NCBI GenBank assembly: GCA_963677165.2
Contig: CAXXSX010000001.1
Span: forward strand, 310,001 to 374,000
Direction of reading: 5' to 3'
DNA length: 64,000 bases
Source of the DNA: JAFGXT01 sp963677165
GTDB lineage: Bacteria > Verrucomicrobiota > Lentisphaeria > Victivallales > SZUA-371
This document shows, in pieces, positions 54,279 through 63,791 of the stretch (position 1 is its first letter; the number at the start of each line of letters is the position of its first letter). The notes below the pieces were generated by a model that searched no databases, was not told the DNA's origin, and saw nothing but the letters and a program-made list of their open reading frames with translations. The translations under genes and the position numbers were made by a program.

Positions 54279-54986
54279 ATGAAATCACAAAAAAGATTGA
54301 TGGTTTCCAGACGACAACACGGACAATATGGATTTACACTCATTGAGCTCTTGGTTGTGATAGCGATAATCGCTATTCTGGCGGCTATGCTGTTGCCGAC
54401 TTTGGGGCGGGCCAGGGAGCTGGCCCGAGGTTCACAGTGCATGAATAATTTAAAGCAGATTCAGACTTTTGCCTTATATTATACCAATGATAATCAAGCG
54501 TATTTCCCTCAGTCACTGAAGCCCGGAACCTGGAGTTGTAATTCAAGCCAATGGAACAATCCGTCAACATCATTAACTTTCCTGCAGGAACAGCTTGGAA
54601 CTCCGTCTAAACCTTATCCTTTGCTCCGGTGTCCTTCATACAGACCGAGTGCAACTACATTTTACACCAACTATGCTATGAATATCCGTATCACTCCTTA
54701 CAGTAACTGGAGCAGAACTACTCAACTGAAAATTACGAGGATGAAGCGTCCAAGCAGCTGTAATACGTTCACAGAGCAAAATCAAAAGGTCAATACAGCC
54801 GGGTCAATAATTGCTATGCCGCAGGATGGGGCGGTTGGATGGAGAAGATACAGCCATAACGGTAGAATGAACGTTGTCTATATGGATGGTCATGCGGAAC
54901 GATATGAAGGTTTGTTGCCGACTGGTACGCTTGATACTGAAGGTAATCTGTTCTGGTACGGTAATACAGAGGGAACCTATGAATAA
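54279..54986 (+). CDS. Pseudopilin-like protein with H-x9-DG motif (cassette 2)
   Basis: 235 residues. A somewhat long leader (MKSQKRLMVSRRQHGQYG) precedes the cleavage site G|FTLIELL, followed by the hydrophobic helix and MLLPTLGRAR. The C-terminal part has SHNGRMNVVYMDGH (H-x9-DG). It lies 43 bases after the LacI gene, and its stop codon overlaps the start of the large glycosidase by 8 bases, so the two are translationally coupled. That coupling is the strongest sign that these pseudopilins work with their hydrolases. Confidence 0.88.
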   Translation: MKSQKRLMVSRRQHGQYGFTLIELLVVIAIIAILAAMLLPTLGRARELARGSQCMNNLKQIQTFALYYTNDNQAYFPQSLKPGTWSCNSSQWNNPSTSLTFLQEQLGTPSKPYPLLRCPSYRPSATTFYTNYAMNIRITPYSNWSRTTQLKITRMKRPSSCNTFTEQNQKVNTAGSIIAMPQDGAVGWRRYSHNGRMNVVYMDGHAERYEGLLPTGTLDTEGNLFWYGNTEGTYE

Positions 54987-57900
54987 TAAGATTTTTACCC
55001 TTTGGATTGCCTTGGTGTCGTTTTCTCTTTTTGCGGGGGAAGTTGCGGATAAAAAAATGGTGTGGGCGCATTATGTGCCTTGGCATACGCCTCAGAATAC
55101 CAGTCTTGACAGTGTTAAATATTATAATTTCCCCCTTTGCGATTCATCTGGGAATGCGGTTACTGACTGGAAGAAAGAATATGCCCAGGCGAAGGCACAG
55201 GGAATTAATGGTTTTTTCCCTGATTTGGTCGCAAGTAAAGGAAATGGACCGACTGCTTTTGTTGGTGCGTTTGGAACTATGCTCAAAGCTGCCGAAGGAA
55301 CTGATTTCCAGGTAGGGGCTTGCCTTGACGTAAAAACATCTGTATCTCATCAGGTTAAAGAGCTCAAAAGAATTCTTGATTTGTACGCGAAACATCCGAA
55401 CTTTCCTCGTTGGAAAGGACGTCCGGTTATTTGTACCTATACATTTACAAGCTGGACTCCTGAAGAGTTGGCGGAAATAAAGAAACAGCTGAAAGCTGCC
55501 GGATACGATATTTTTCTGATCGGTAATCTGATTCCCGGGGGATATGGTAAGCCTGATATAAAGAAGCTTGAAAAGTATCTTCCGGTCTGCGACATGATCT
55601 ATGGGTTTGGCTTCACGGAACTGAACGGTATGAGTATAAAGGATAAAGCAGCGTTGGCTGAGAAGTTGGCAGAAAAAGGTAATATCCCATGGATGAGCAC
55701 AGTTTATCCGGGGTATTACGGTGCGTGGCTGAATGGTCGTAACGATTTTTATCAGGTTCATGATGGACTGGATCAGGCGCATCGTACTTTTCAGGTGGCA
55801 AAAGCTCCGCGGGCTTTGTGGATGCACTATACTACTTGGAACGATCATGATGAAACAAGTTTTCTACCGATGATCTTTACGCCCGGAAATGTCCTGATTA
55901 CAAAAGTTTATTCTCAAAAGTTCAAGGATCAGTCGACAATTACCGGAACCAGTGAAGTGGTATTCGCGTACCATCGGGAAGAGCTTCCCGGTACGCTGCT
56001 GCGATTTGAGGCAATGACTCTGCCGACTGTGAAATCCGGCACTGCGGTAATTTCCGGTAAATTACTGAGTTCTGATGGACATAAAGTTGCGAAGCTCGAG
56101 AAAAAGAACCTCAATGCGGCAGATTTTGACCGGACGGAATGGCTGATTCCTTCCGCTGAACTTGGGAAATATTCGTCTCTTACTCCCGAATTTACTATCA
56201 AGGCTCCAGGATTTGATAAAACAGTACGTTTGCCGGAGATGCTGCTGGTTAGCGGCTGGCACCAGAATGCGGTGACTGTAAAAGTTGCCGCGAGCAAAAT
56301 TGCCGATGTGAATAGTAACCTGCAGATAACTCAGAAGAACGGTACGCTTAACGCTGCGGTATCGTTTGAATCGCCGGCGAAAATCAAGCGTGTGACCCTG
56401 TGGCGCAATGATCGTCCTCTCGCGCTTTTTAGTCCGAAATCGAATGGTAAAGCATTACTGAATCTTTATGTTTCCGGGAAGAGGGATTTTACCGTAGAAG
56501 TGGAGAATGGTAAGATTATTCGTGCTGTGCGTAAGTTCGGGGTTAGTCAGCCGTGGAACGATTACAGCTATACAGCAACGAAAAATCAGGCTTGGACTCC
56601 TACCGCGCTTTGTCTTGCGGGTAATGATAAACTTAATCTTACCTTTAAAATGGGAAAAGACGATGGTTTTTCTATCAGTGCTGCCGAACTGGCGAAACGT
56701 GAATTCGCAAGTTATGGCGGACTTACGGTGAAGTGTCTGCCGGTCGATGCCACGATGCAGAATAGTAAGCCGCTTGATGTCAGCAAAGGCAGCTTCTCGC
56801 TAGCCGTGTTTACTCGTACGCCGCGTAATAACGACAGGCTCCAGCTTTGTTTTCAGACCATGGACGACAAACTTGCCTGGTCCGTTCCAGTATACCCATT
56901 TGCAAAAGATAAGTCTCCTCTAAAGCAGAAGATTGTACAGACTGCAACCAATCTTGATACTCCATCGGGTGCGACCGGATGCAAAGGGCATAACGAATTT
57001 TTGACAAAGAATGTTCCATTCAGAAAGCCGAAAGTTATTGATGCGGTAGTCTCGCCGCTTGGAATACGCCGTGGCTACTGGGATTTTGAAAATGGCGGAC
57101 AGGATTTGCTGGGCGATATGCCGGTTAATATTCCGGCGTCAATGATTGATAACGGAGTATTGAAATTCAACGGCAAAAACTCTCTAAAAATGCGTCTGAG
57201 AACTTATCCGGTCGGAGCGATGACTCTTGAGCTTAAACTGAAGCCGGAAGGCGGAAGAAAGCAGAAGCAGGGAATCGTGAATCGTATTGGCTGGAGCGAT
57301 GCAGTAGAACTGTTTCTGCTCCCGGATGGTCATCTGGAAGTTTGTCGCAGCGGAAATGATACTGTTCCGAAAGAGAACTTTATTTCGAAACAGTCTATTA
57401 CGGACGGTAAATGGAACAAGGTTAGAATTACCTGCGACAATGCAAAGATACGCATCTATATCGATGACAAACTCGACAGCGAACATACCATTGCTCCTGC
57501 CCGCAGCTACGGCAATTGTAAATGGATCGTTGGACAGGGATATATCGGGGAATTGGATGATCTAAAAGTTCTTGGAGCGGCGTTTGCTCCTAATGACTTT
57601 CAGGAGCCGGCCAGTGCAAAAGGTACTAGATTTAAACCGGTTCTGCCGTTGGGTACTCCCGTAGCGATTCCGGGAACGGAACAGACTGGCTCCTGGAAAT
57701 ATCTGAAACCACTTGATAAGGTTGAATCTGGAGCTGTGCCGATTGCGTTTCCTGTCAAACCGATTAAGCAGCCTATCCTTGTTGGTAAAGATACTCTTTT
57801 GTTGGGCCCTGGAGCCAATACCATAAAAGCGGAAGCGGAAGGTTTTAAGCTGGAAGACGGCTGCATGATCAGTGTTCCTTTATTGAGATTTGACCGTGCT

Positions 57901-58233
57901 CAGCCGCAAAAGGGATGGTATGCAGTTATGATCTATGTTGCCGATGATGGTAAAAAATCGTTTAATTTCAATATTGGCAGCAATAAGCAATTGATGATAT
58001 CGGCAAATGAACCGAAATGGAAAATTAAGACAGGACATTTTCCCATTAGTCTGCCGGTGAACCTGAAAATCGCCAAGCTCGACGGCATGTTGTATTTTAT
58101 GATTGACGACCGGGTGATCTATAAGACTGCCGGAAAAGAGTTCAGTAACCTGCGGTTCTATACCAGCAGCCCGAACTGCAGTGACGCGACAATCCTGCAG
58201 ATTGGGGCTCCTGTCCGTTGTAAAGTAAAATAA
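54979..58233 (+). CDS. Secreted GH71-like glycosidase with LamG domain
   Basis: 1084 residues. Signal peptide MNNKIFTLWIALVSFSLFAG; then a catalytic-like (beta/alpha)8 domain opening VWAHYVPWHTPQ, with GINGFFPDLV, RPVICTYTFTSW and MIYGFGFTEL, the pattern of GH71/GH99-related enzymes (alpha-1,3-glucanases and endomannosidases). Middle all-beta modules follow; a LamG-type domain lies at about 725-868 (WNKVRITCDNAKIRIYIDDK, GYIGELDDLKVLG) and a further beta domain closes the protein. ATG 54979 is chosen since it opens a signal peptide and overlaps the pseudopilin stop (ATGAATAA); the longer reading from 54874 lacks support. Substrate likely an alpha-glucan or similar glycan, unproven. Confidence 0.82.
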   Translation: MNNKIFTLWIALVSFSLFAGEVADKKMVWAHYVPWHTPQNTSLDSVKYYNFPLCDSSGNAVTDWKKEYAQAKAQGINGFFPDLVASKGNGPTAFVGAFGTMLKAAEGTDFQVGACLDVKTSVSHQVKELKRILDLYAKHPNFPRWKGRPVICTYTFTSWTPEELAEIKKQLKAAGYDIFLIGNLIPGGYGKPDIKKLEKYLPVCDMIYGFGFTELNGMSIKDKAALAEKLAEKGNIPWMSTVYPGYYGAWLNGRNDFYQVHDGLDQAHRTFQVAKAPRALWMHYTTWNDHDETSFLPMIFTPGNVLITKVYSQKFKDQSTITGTSEVVFAYHREELPGTLLRFEAMTLPTVKSGTAVISGKLLSSDGHKVAKLEKKNLNAADFDRTEWLIPSAELGKYSSLTPEFTIKAPGFDKTVRLPEMLLVSGWHQNAVTVKVAASKIADVNSNLQITQKNGTLNAAVSFESPAKIKRVTLWRNDRPLALFSPKSNGKALLNLYVSGKRDFTVEVENGKIIRAVRKFGVSQPWNDYSYTATKNQAWTPTALCLAGNDKLNLTFKMGKDDGFSISAAELAKREFASYGGLTVKCLPVDATMQNSKPLDVSKGSFSLAVFTRTPRNNDRLQLCFQTMDDKLAWSVPVYPFAKDKSPLKQKIVQTATNLDTPSGATGCKGHNEFLTKNVPFRKPKVIDAVVSPLGIRRGYWDFENGGQDLLGDMPVNIPASMIDNGVLKFNGKNSLKMRLRTYPVGAMTLELKLKPEGGRKQKQGIVNRIGWSDAVELFLLPDGHLEVCRSGNDTVPKENFISKQSITDGKWNKVRITCDNAKIRIYIDDKLDSEHTIAPARSYGNCKWIVGQGYIGELDDLKVLGAAFAPNDFQEPASAKGTRFKPVLPLGTPVAIPGTEQTGSWKYLKPLDKVESGAVPIAFPVKPIKQPILVGKDTLLLGPGANTIKAEAEGFKLEDGCMISVPLLRFDRAQPQKGWYAVMIYVADDGKKSFNFNIGSNKQLMISANEPKWKIKTGHFPISLPVNLKIAKLDGMLYFMIDDRVIYKTAGKEFSNLRFYTSSPNCSDATILQIGAPVRCKVK

Positions 58234-58247
58234 TAAAGCGATAAATA

Positions 58248-58290
58248 GCCCTGACTTCTCATGGCGGGAAGCCAGGGCGTTTATTGTTTT
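58248..58290. terminator. Bidirectional terminator between the convergent glycosidase genes
   Basis: GCCCTGACTTCT pairs with GGAAGCCAGGGC with two mismatches around a short loop; T-rich on the plus side (TTTATTGTTTT) and A-rich before it, so it can serve both strands. Sequence closely resembles the hairpin at 63962-64000. Confidence 0.75.
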
Positions 58291-61200
58291 ACTGCGGCAT
58301 GAATTTCAGAAGTAATGGCTTCAGTGGTTTTAGCTTGAATTTCGGATTGAACGGTTTGTCTGCAATTAAATCGTAAAACGATCCTTTTCCTTTCAGCATT
58401 AATTTACGTGTTTTGCTGTTGTAGTTCACTATATTGATTAATATTCCCCGTGGAGTTTTTGCATAGCGCCATTGAATTCCTGTAGCAGGGTTATTGTCTT
58501 TATATAGCAGTTTAACTGGCAGTTTTACGTGTTTATTAATTATGGGATTGAGTTTCTTTTGCATGGAAGGACCGGTGAGTCTGCTATCAAGACTTTTTAT
58601 ATTGATTGTTCCCGACAGCTTTTTGCCAAACTGGTCAGTTGTAGGAGAGTTACCAACGGATACTAGAATTCCGCCTTGGCTGACGAATTTTTTTATTTGA
58701 GTCCAGGTTGCCTGTTCAATATATTTTACGTCAGTCAGAAAAAGTACTTTTATATTTTTGAATTTATTATTCTGAATCTGTTTTTCTGTGAGAAATCCGG
58801 TTTTGATTCCGGTGAAATTAAGGTACTCATAAGTGTTTCTAAGGCATGAAATATAATCACTGGTATTAAGAATATATGATGTTGAGGAATAAAGTAGAGC
58901 AACTTCGGGTTCTGCCCGGACAAAAGCAATTATGTCGTCGACTACCCGGTTTGCATCAAGGTTAGCGTATGATTGAGCTATTACGTCATTAGGACGCCTG
59001 AAAATACATCCCCGCAATGCCGGTTTGGTTTGGTAGTTTTTGAAGTCTGCGTCATACCATACCCAGGTTATTATTCCACCCGCTCCTTGCAGATATTGCT
59101 GAAATATCGATGTGTAGATATAATCATAATTAATATTTCTTTTTTCCCCGTCAGCGATTATATGGTTTTCTGAATTTAAGATACAGGTCTTTTTTGAAGA
59201 CAATTGTAAATCATGGCTAAGCGACATACCGCTCCACGCTGCGACATATTTGCTGCCGCTGTAGTTGTTGCTGCTGGTGTAGTTGTCGTTTCCATTAATA
59301 TCGCTCAATTCGGAGAATTGCTCGATATCTACTCCATGTTCAAAATTCGTTATTGAACTGAATGCCATGATTTTTACTGAAATCGGTATTTCCGGCCACA
59401 AGTCTCTGATGGTGTTTGCCATCCACTTATGCCAGTCGGCAAGTGTCTTGCGGCGAAAAGTATGGAGCTCATACTTGAACGCGGTATTATTTTCTCCGCG
59501 TGCAATCAAATCATCGAATGAAGTAAAGGAGTTTCCACTCATTGAATTGAATGTTGAAATATCATGATATTTACCACCTAAATATTTTTTGAACTCATTA
59601 CGAGTGAATTCCCGGTCCAGTGAACAATCCTCGTGTTTGGGTTCGTTTGATATGCAGAGGCTTGAAATAGCCTCTGCGTATTCACTGTTTTTTAATTTGG
59701 TTATCAGGCATGTTAAATAGCGTTTAATCATTGCTTTTGACAAGGGATGGTTAAACTCATAGTTGAGAAAACCACTTTTTCGTTTCAGTTCCGGATGTTC
59801 CTTGAGGAACCAGCCTGGAGTATAGTGCGGAGACAGGAGCAGGCATACGGAAATATTATTCTCTCTGGCACGTTTTAAGGCTTTGAAAATATATTCGTTC
59901 AGATAACCACGAGTAATTCCCGTAGGAGTGAGAAAAAATTTCGGACCGATTTCAATTTGAACCATGTCCATTGCTATTTTGTTGAAAAAAGGCATATCGC
60001 TTACCACCTGACCAAAATGACCATAACCGGTAAATATTATATTTGAATGTTTGACCTTTCCTTTTTCATTGATGCAATCAGCCGTAAACCAGCCATTTTG
60101 CAGCTTAACCGGCGATGATTGATAAAGCCACGTTTCCGGCAGTCCGGATTTTTTCATTTTTGCTAATGTCGTATTCATGATTTTTACTGACTCTTGTAGA
60201 TCGGTTAGAATACGTACTCCCCGCTGTAGATAAAAATTTTTTTCTTTAGTATTTTTTCCTTTAACAATATCTCTTTCCAATAATCCGATTTGGCGCTTTA
60301 TTTCAGCGATTGGAACTTCGATATAACGTGATATCTGACCATTTGGATAATGTGACGCAACTTGTTGTTCCGCTTGGGTTATCGTAGACCTGATTGCATC
60401 AATAGCTTTTCTGAGTTTATTGGCCATGTTGCTTTTTTCGTTTGTTGTTGTCTGAGACTTTAATTGGTTTACTGTTGCCTGCATTCGAAACTTACCCGGA
60501 GCTATTTCGGCTAGTGGTATAGCTTTGTTCAGGATGATGATATTGTCTTTTCCGGTAATTGGTGGCATGTCGATTGTTGTATGGATCGTTTTATTCTGGG
60601 AGTCGGTTAATTCCAATAAAGCTTTTTCCGGTTTTTGGGAGGCATAATTGATAATCAAAGTTTTTGTGTTAACAGTATTGGCATTTGGCGTTGTATTGCA
60701 AATCAGATGGCATGATGGCTTACCGGTATCAAATAAAACGATAGTATTTTGTGTACAGCTTTTTTCCTGATGTATTCCTGGTGCCAAATAAGCTACAGAA
60801 CGTCCTTTTCCATCATTTTCATTAAAAATCAGGTTGAAGCTGAAAAGACTTTCCGGTTTTATCTGGGAAAGCAGTGGCCATTTGAAAAGAGCGGTAATAA
60901 TGTAGCCTGTTTTTGTCTTTCTTGCATTAACTTTTAGTTGTTTCGGAGATAATACCCCCAACTGTGTGCAAAAGGCCTGACCTCGTCCTGATTTATCCAG
61001 TCCGAGGGAAAACTCCAGTACATGGGAGTCAAAACCTGCCGGCAGGTTTCCTGACTGATCAAAAACAACCTGAATGCTGTCTCCTCGCCACATGTCGGCT
61101 CCGTTTCGTATGACTATTTTGTCATCTGTAACCTTTGCCGTAAGTATTATGCCTTCAGGACAGTACGCCAGGGCAAATGATGCTGAAAAGTCTTGAGGAG

Positions 61201-61882
61201 AGGGGAGTTTGTTTTTAGAATAATTTGCTGTGCTATCCGGCAATTGAAAATATTGAAAATCGGAGGGAAGCATTATTGCCTTGTCGAACCATTGGGTCTT
61301 TTTCAATAAATATACTTGATTGTCCTGATACTTTTGTGGAGGGATGATCCGGGCTCCTGCCGGTGCTATTTCAAGCTTATCGATATAGCATTCATCGCAT
61401 GGAGATTCAACAATGATTCTCACTGGATATAAATCGCCCCTCAGAAAATCCTGTTTTTGGGCGGTAAATTCAAACTTGAACTCTTTCCATTCGTCGATAA
61501 CATTTCTCAGGCCCCGTCTTGTTTTCCATGTATTTCCGAAAATAAAACCCAATCCCCTTACGTTTTTGCCGCGAGCCCATACGGAAACCTGATACTTCTC
61601 TCCTTTACGAAGATGAATAAATTGATAGAGTGAGCCGAAAACATGTGGTTTATGGCGTGATTTGTTTGTTATCAATAACGATTTTTTGCCAGTTTTTCCA
61701 GACTTGTCAGAGATCAGCATATTGGCCTGGGCATTTCCACTGTTTGCGGATAGCCATTGATCCGGAATCTTTCCTGGTGTTCCTGTTTCAAAAGAACCGT
61801 TTTTTATTATATTTTGAGCTGATAAACCTGATGCATATATTGCAGATATACAGAGTAACATTATTTTGATGATCTTTTTCAC
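58289..61882 (-). CDS. Secreted GH42-like beta-galactosidase family protein with carbohydrate-binding modules
   Basis: 1197 residues. Signal peptide MKKIIKIMLLCISAIYASGLSA; a CBM4/9-like module (IIKNGSFETGTPGKIPDQW, about 25-175); a CBM9-like module (about 200-400); a helical region; then a GH42-type (beta/alpha)8 domain with acid/base Glu in CISNEPKH near residue 747, nucleophile candidate Glu in CILNSENH near 904, and WVWYDADF. A flavodoxin-like trimerisation-type domain follows (RAEPEVALLYSSTSYI, VSQGGILVSVGNS). Starts with GTG after AGGAG. Third gene of the cassette LacI-pseudopilin-hydrolase on the minus strand. It may act on galactosides, but GH42-like clades vary. Confidence 0.82.
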   Translation of the reverse strand: MKKIIKIMLLCISAIYASGLSAQNIIKNGSFETGTPGKIPDQWLSANSGNAQANMLISDKSGKTGKKSLLITNKSRHKPHVFGSLYQFIHLRKGEKYQVSVWARGKNVRGLGFIFGNTWKTRRGLRNVIDEWKEFKFEFTAQKQDFLRGDLYPVRIIVESPCDECYIDKLEIAPAGARIIPPQKYQDNQVYLLKKTQWFDKAIMLPSDFQYFQLPDSTANYSKNKLPSPQDFSASFALAYCPEGIILTAKVTDDKIVIRNGADMWRGDSIQVVFDQSGNLPAGFDSHVLEFSLGLDKSGRGQAFCTQLGVLSPKQLKVNARKTKTGYIITALFKWPLLSQIKPESLFSFNLIFNENDGKGRSVAYLAPGIHQEKSCTQNTIVLFDTGKPSCHLICNTTPNANTVNTKTLIINYASQKPEKALLELTDSQNKTIHTTIDMPPITGKDNIIILNKAIPLAEIAPGKFRMQATVNQLKSQTTTNEKSNMANKLRKAIDAIRSTITQAEQQVASHYPNGQISRYIEVPIAEIKRQIGLLERDIVKGKNTKEKNFYLQRGVRILTDLQESVKIMNTTLAKMKKSGLPETWLYQSSPVKLQNGWFTADCINEKGKVKHSNIIFTGYGHFGQVVSDMPFFNKIAMDMVQIEIGPKFFLTPTGITRGYLNEYIFKALKRARENNISVCLLLSPHYTPGWFLKEHPELKRKSGFLNYEFNHPLSKAMIKRYLTCLITKLKNSEYAEAISSLCISNEPKHEDCSLDREFTRNEFKKYLGGKYHDISTFNSMSGNSFTSFDDLIARGENNTAFKYELHTFRRKTLADWHKWMANTIRDLWPEIPISVKIMAFSSITNFEHGVDIEQFSELSDINGNDNYTSSNNYSGSKYVAAWSGMSLSHDLQLSSKKTCILNSENHIIADGEKRNINYDYIYTSIFQQYLQGAGGIITWVWYDADFKNYQTKPALRGCIFRRPNDVIAQSYANLDANRVVDDIIAFVRAEPEVALLYSSTSYILNTSDYISCLRNTYEYLNFTGIKTGFLTEKQIQNNKFKNIKVLFLTDVKYIEQATWTQIKKFVSQGGILVSVGNSPTTDQFGKKLSGTINIKSLDSRLTGPSMQKKLNPIINKHVKLPVKLLYKDNNPATGIQWRYAKTPRGILINIVNYNSKTRKLMLKGKGSFYDLIADKPFNPKFKLKPLKPLLLKFMPQ

Positions 61883-61987
61883 AAATAACTCCTGGTTGTG
61901 TGGATGAAAAAGGCGTAAATAGAAGCCGGCGATATAAATATTGCCGGAAGCTTTTGGGGATTTTATTTTAAATGATCTGTTTTGTTT

Positions 61988-62674
61988 TTATTTTGTTCCG
62001 CGTACGGCATCGGCAGTACGCAGGAAATTGGTTACTGCATCTGCTGAATAATTTGACTGTAAAAAAATCTTGAGACTAAGAGCCTGGACACATCCGTCAC
62101 CATATAGGAACGGAGCTGTCAACATATGGGTTTGAGTTGCAATGATACCTGGATAATAATTTTTATACGCAGTACCACAGAAGGCGAGTTCCCGTAATGA
62201 ATTTTTGCTTAACAGGCAGGAGAATTTGGGGTTCCAACTGTTACGGAATGAGCTATATCCATCGCGGACGTAAATATAATCATTCCAATTATCGTATGTC
62301 TCCATGTAGTTGCATACAGGACAATTAAACAAGGCTGGGCGGTTGGTTCCAATTAAGGTCTTGGTCGGATTTTTGACCGGTACATATTTTTCCTGTGCTA
62401 ATAATCCAAGACCGAAATTTTTGGTTGAATGCTCATTGAGCGAACGCATTTCCTGGGTCGAATTAACGGTGTAGCAATTGGGAGGAATACGACCATTGTA
62501 GTCTACGCTATAGCTGGTTATCGCTAAGCCTGTTTGTTTTAAATTGTTTATACAGGTTGTTCGCTTCGCGACTTCCCGGGCTCGATTAAGCGCCGGAAGC
62601 AGCATTGCGGCCAGAATTGCAATGATAGCTATTACGACTAGAAGTTCGATAAGTGTGAAGTGTTTTGTTTTCAT
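61988..62674 (-). CDS. Pseudopilin-like protein with H-x9-DG motif (cassette 3)
   Basis: 228 residues. MKTKHFTLIELL with His at -1 of the expected cleavage site, then the hydrophobic helix and MLLPALNRAREVAKR. The H-x9-DG is THMLTAPFLYGDG, about 45 residues before the C-terminus. It is 28 bases after the LacI gene and 105 bases before the GH42-like gene on the same strand. RBS AGGAAAAG before the ATG. Confidence 0.88.
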   Translation of the reverse strand: MKTKHFTLIELLVVIAIIAILAAMLLPALNRAREVAKRTTCINNLKQTGLAITSYSVDYNGRIPPNCYTVNSTQEMRSLNEHSTKNFGLGLLAQEKYVPVKNPTKTLIGTNRPALFNCPVCNYMETYDNWNDYIYVRDGYSSFRNSWNPKFSCLLSKNSLRELAFCGTAYKNYYPGIIATQTHMLTAPFLYGDGCVQALSLKIFLQSNYSADAVTNFLRTADAVRGTK

Positions 62675-62702
62675 TTTTTTCTTTTCCTGTTTGGGTTTAT
62701 AT

Positions 62703-63728
62703 TTAAGTATTGTTACCTGTTGTCTGGGGCACCGGGCCGACTGATTTTCTTACAATCAGACGGGGGGTGAGCACCCGGTGCTGCCCCGGTTGATGATTTT
62801 CTATTTTCGCGATAATTCCTTTCACTGTGATCTCTGCCAGCTCTTCCGCCGGAATCTGTACCGTAGTGAGAGGCGGATAAACTTTATAGGCGATTGGAGA
62901 ATCATCAAAACCGATGACTGAAAGCTGTCCCGGAACCTTAATATCTTTTTCATGGCTCCAGAATAATACCCCGGCTGCTATCTGATCATTGCCGCATACG
63001 ATAGCGGTCGCTCCATTATTATAGAGTCTTTCCCCCGCTTCGATTCCGCTTTCGAATATTCCGTTGCGCAAAAGAATCATGTCATCATCAATACCAAGTC
63101 CTTTGAGGACCATGTACTGCTTGTAGCCGGTGAGACGCTCTTCTTCATCCCGGTCAGCCGTGTTGCCGGTAAGTCCAATAAAACCGATTTTACGATGCCC
63201 CATTCCATATAAATAGTCCATAGCTTCGCGCATGCCGGAAATAAAATCAAGATATACCGGAGAGCTGACGTGTGATCTGAGATAGGTGATAACGGGAATT
63301 GAGTCACTCAATTTGATTGCTTCGGATATGCTTAAATCAGGGTGCATATTAATGATTCCCTGAACGGAACCTCCTGTCACCAGTGAAGCCATTGCGCGTT
63401 CAGCGTTTTCTTTTCCGTATCCGGCGATGCAGATCTGCATACGATAGTTATTGTTAACAATATTTTGATTGATGGCGTCTATGATTACACCGGCAAATGA
63501 TGCGCTGCAGGATTCGACCAGTATTCCAATTGTCCGATTATTGGTTCTTGATAACTGCTGTGCGGCTTCGTTAGGAGTATACCTCAGTTTTTTTACCGCT
63601 TCATTTACCTTGCGGGTTACTTCTTTACTGATCGGGCGAGTCCGGTTGAGTACAAATGAAACTGTACTTTTGGATACTCCAGCCTCAACTGCTACATCGC
63701 TCATTGTTATTCTTTTTCTCATTCCCAT
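62703..63728 (-). CDS. LacI-family transcriptional regulator (cassette 3)
   Basis: 341 residues. Helix-turn-helix ITMSDVAVEAGVSKSTVSFV with RYTPNEAAQQLSRTNNRTIG hinge, then the effector domain with YGMGHRKIGFIGL and LSVIGFDDSPIAYKVYPPLTTV, all classical LacI/GalR stretches. It heads cassette 3 and probably regulates the pseudopilin and the GH42-like enzyme directly downstream. Preceded by a perfect sigma-70 promoter and a palindrome. Effector unknown. Confidence 0.94.
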   Translation of the reverse strand: MGMRKRITMSDVAVEAGVSKSTVSFVLNRTRPISKEVTRKVNEAVKKLRYTPNEAAQQLSRTNNRTIGILVESCSASFAGVIIDAINQNIVNNNYRMQICIAGYGKENAERAMASLVTGGSVQGIINMHPDLSISEAIKLSDSIPVITYLRSHVSSPVYLDFISGMREAMDYLYGMGHRKIGFIGLTGNTADRDEEERLTGYKQYMVLKGLGIDDDMILLRNGIFESGIEAGERLYNNGATAIVCGNDQIAAGVLFWSHEKDIKVPGQLSVIGFDDSPIAYKVYPPLTTVQIPAEELAEITVKGIIAKIENHQPGQHRVLTPRLIVRKSVGPVPQTTGNNT

Positions 63729-63743
63729 TCCTGAATTATCGTT

Positions 63744-63791
63744 AAACCGGTTTTCTTATAGTATTATACAATGATTCCGTTTTGATGTCAA
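63744..63791 (-). promoter_or_regulatory. Consensus promoter and palindrome of the LacI regulator (cassette 3)
   Basis: On the minus strand TTGACA (63791-63786), 17 bases, TATAAT (63768-63763), a perfect promoter. AAACCGGTTT (63744-63753) is a 10-base palindrome with the central CG typical of LacI-family operators, about 10 bases after the -10 box. Confidence 0.8.
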
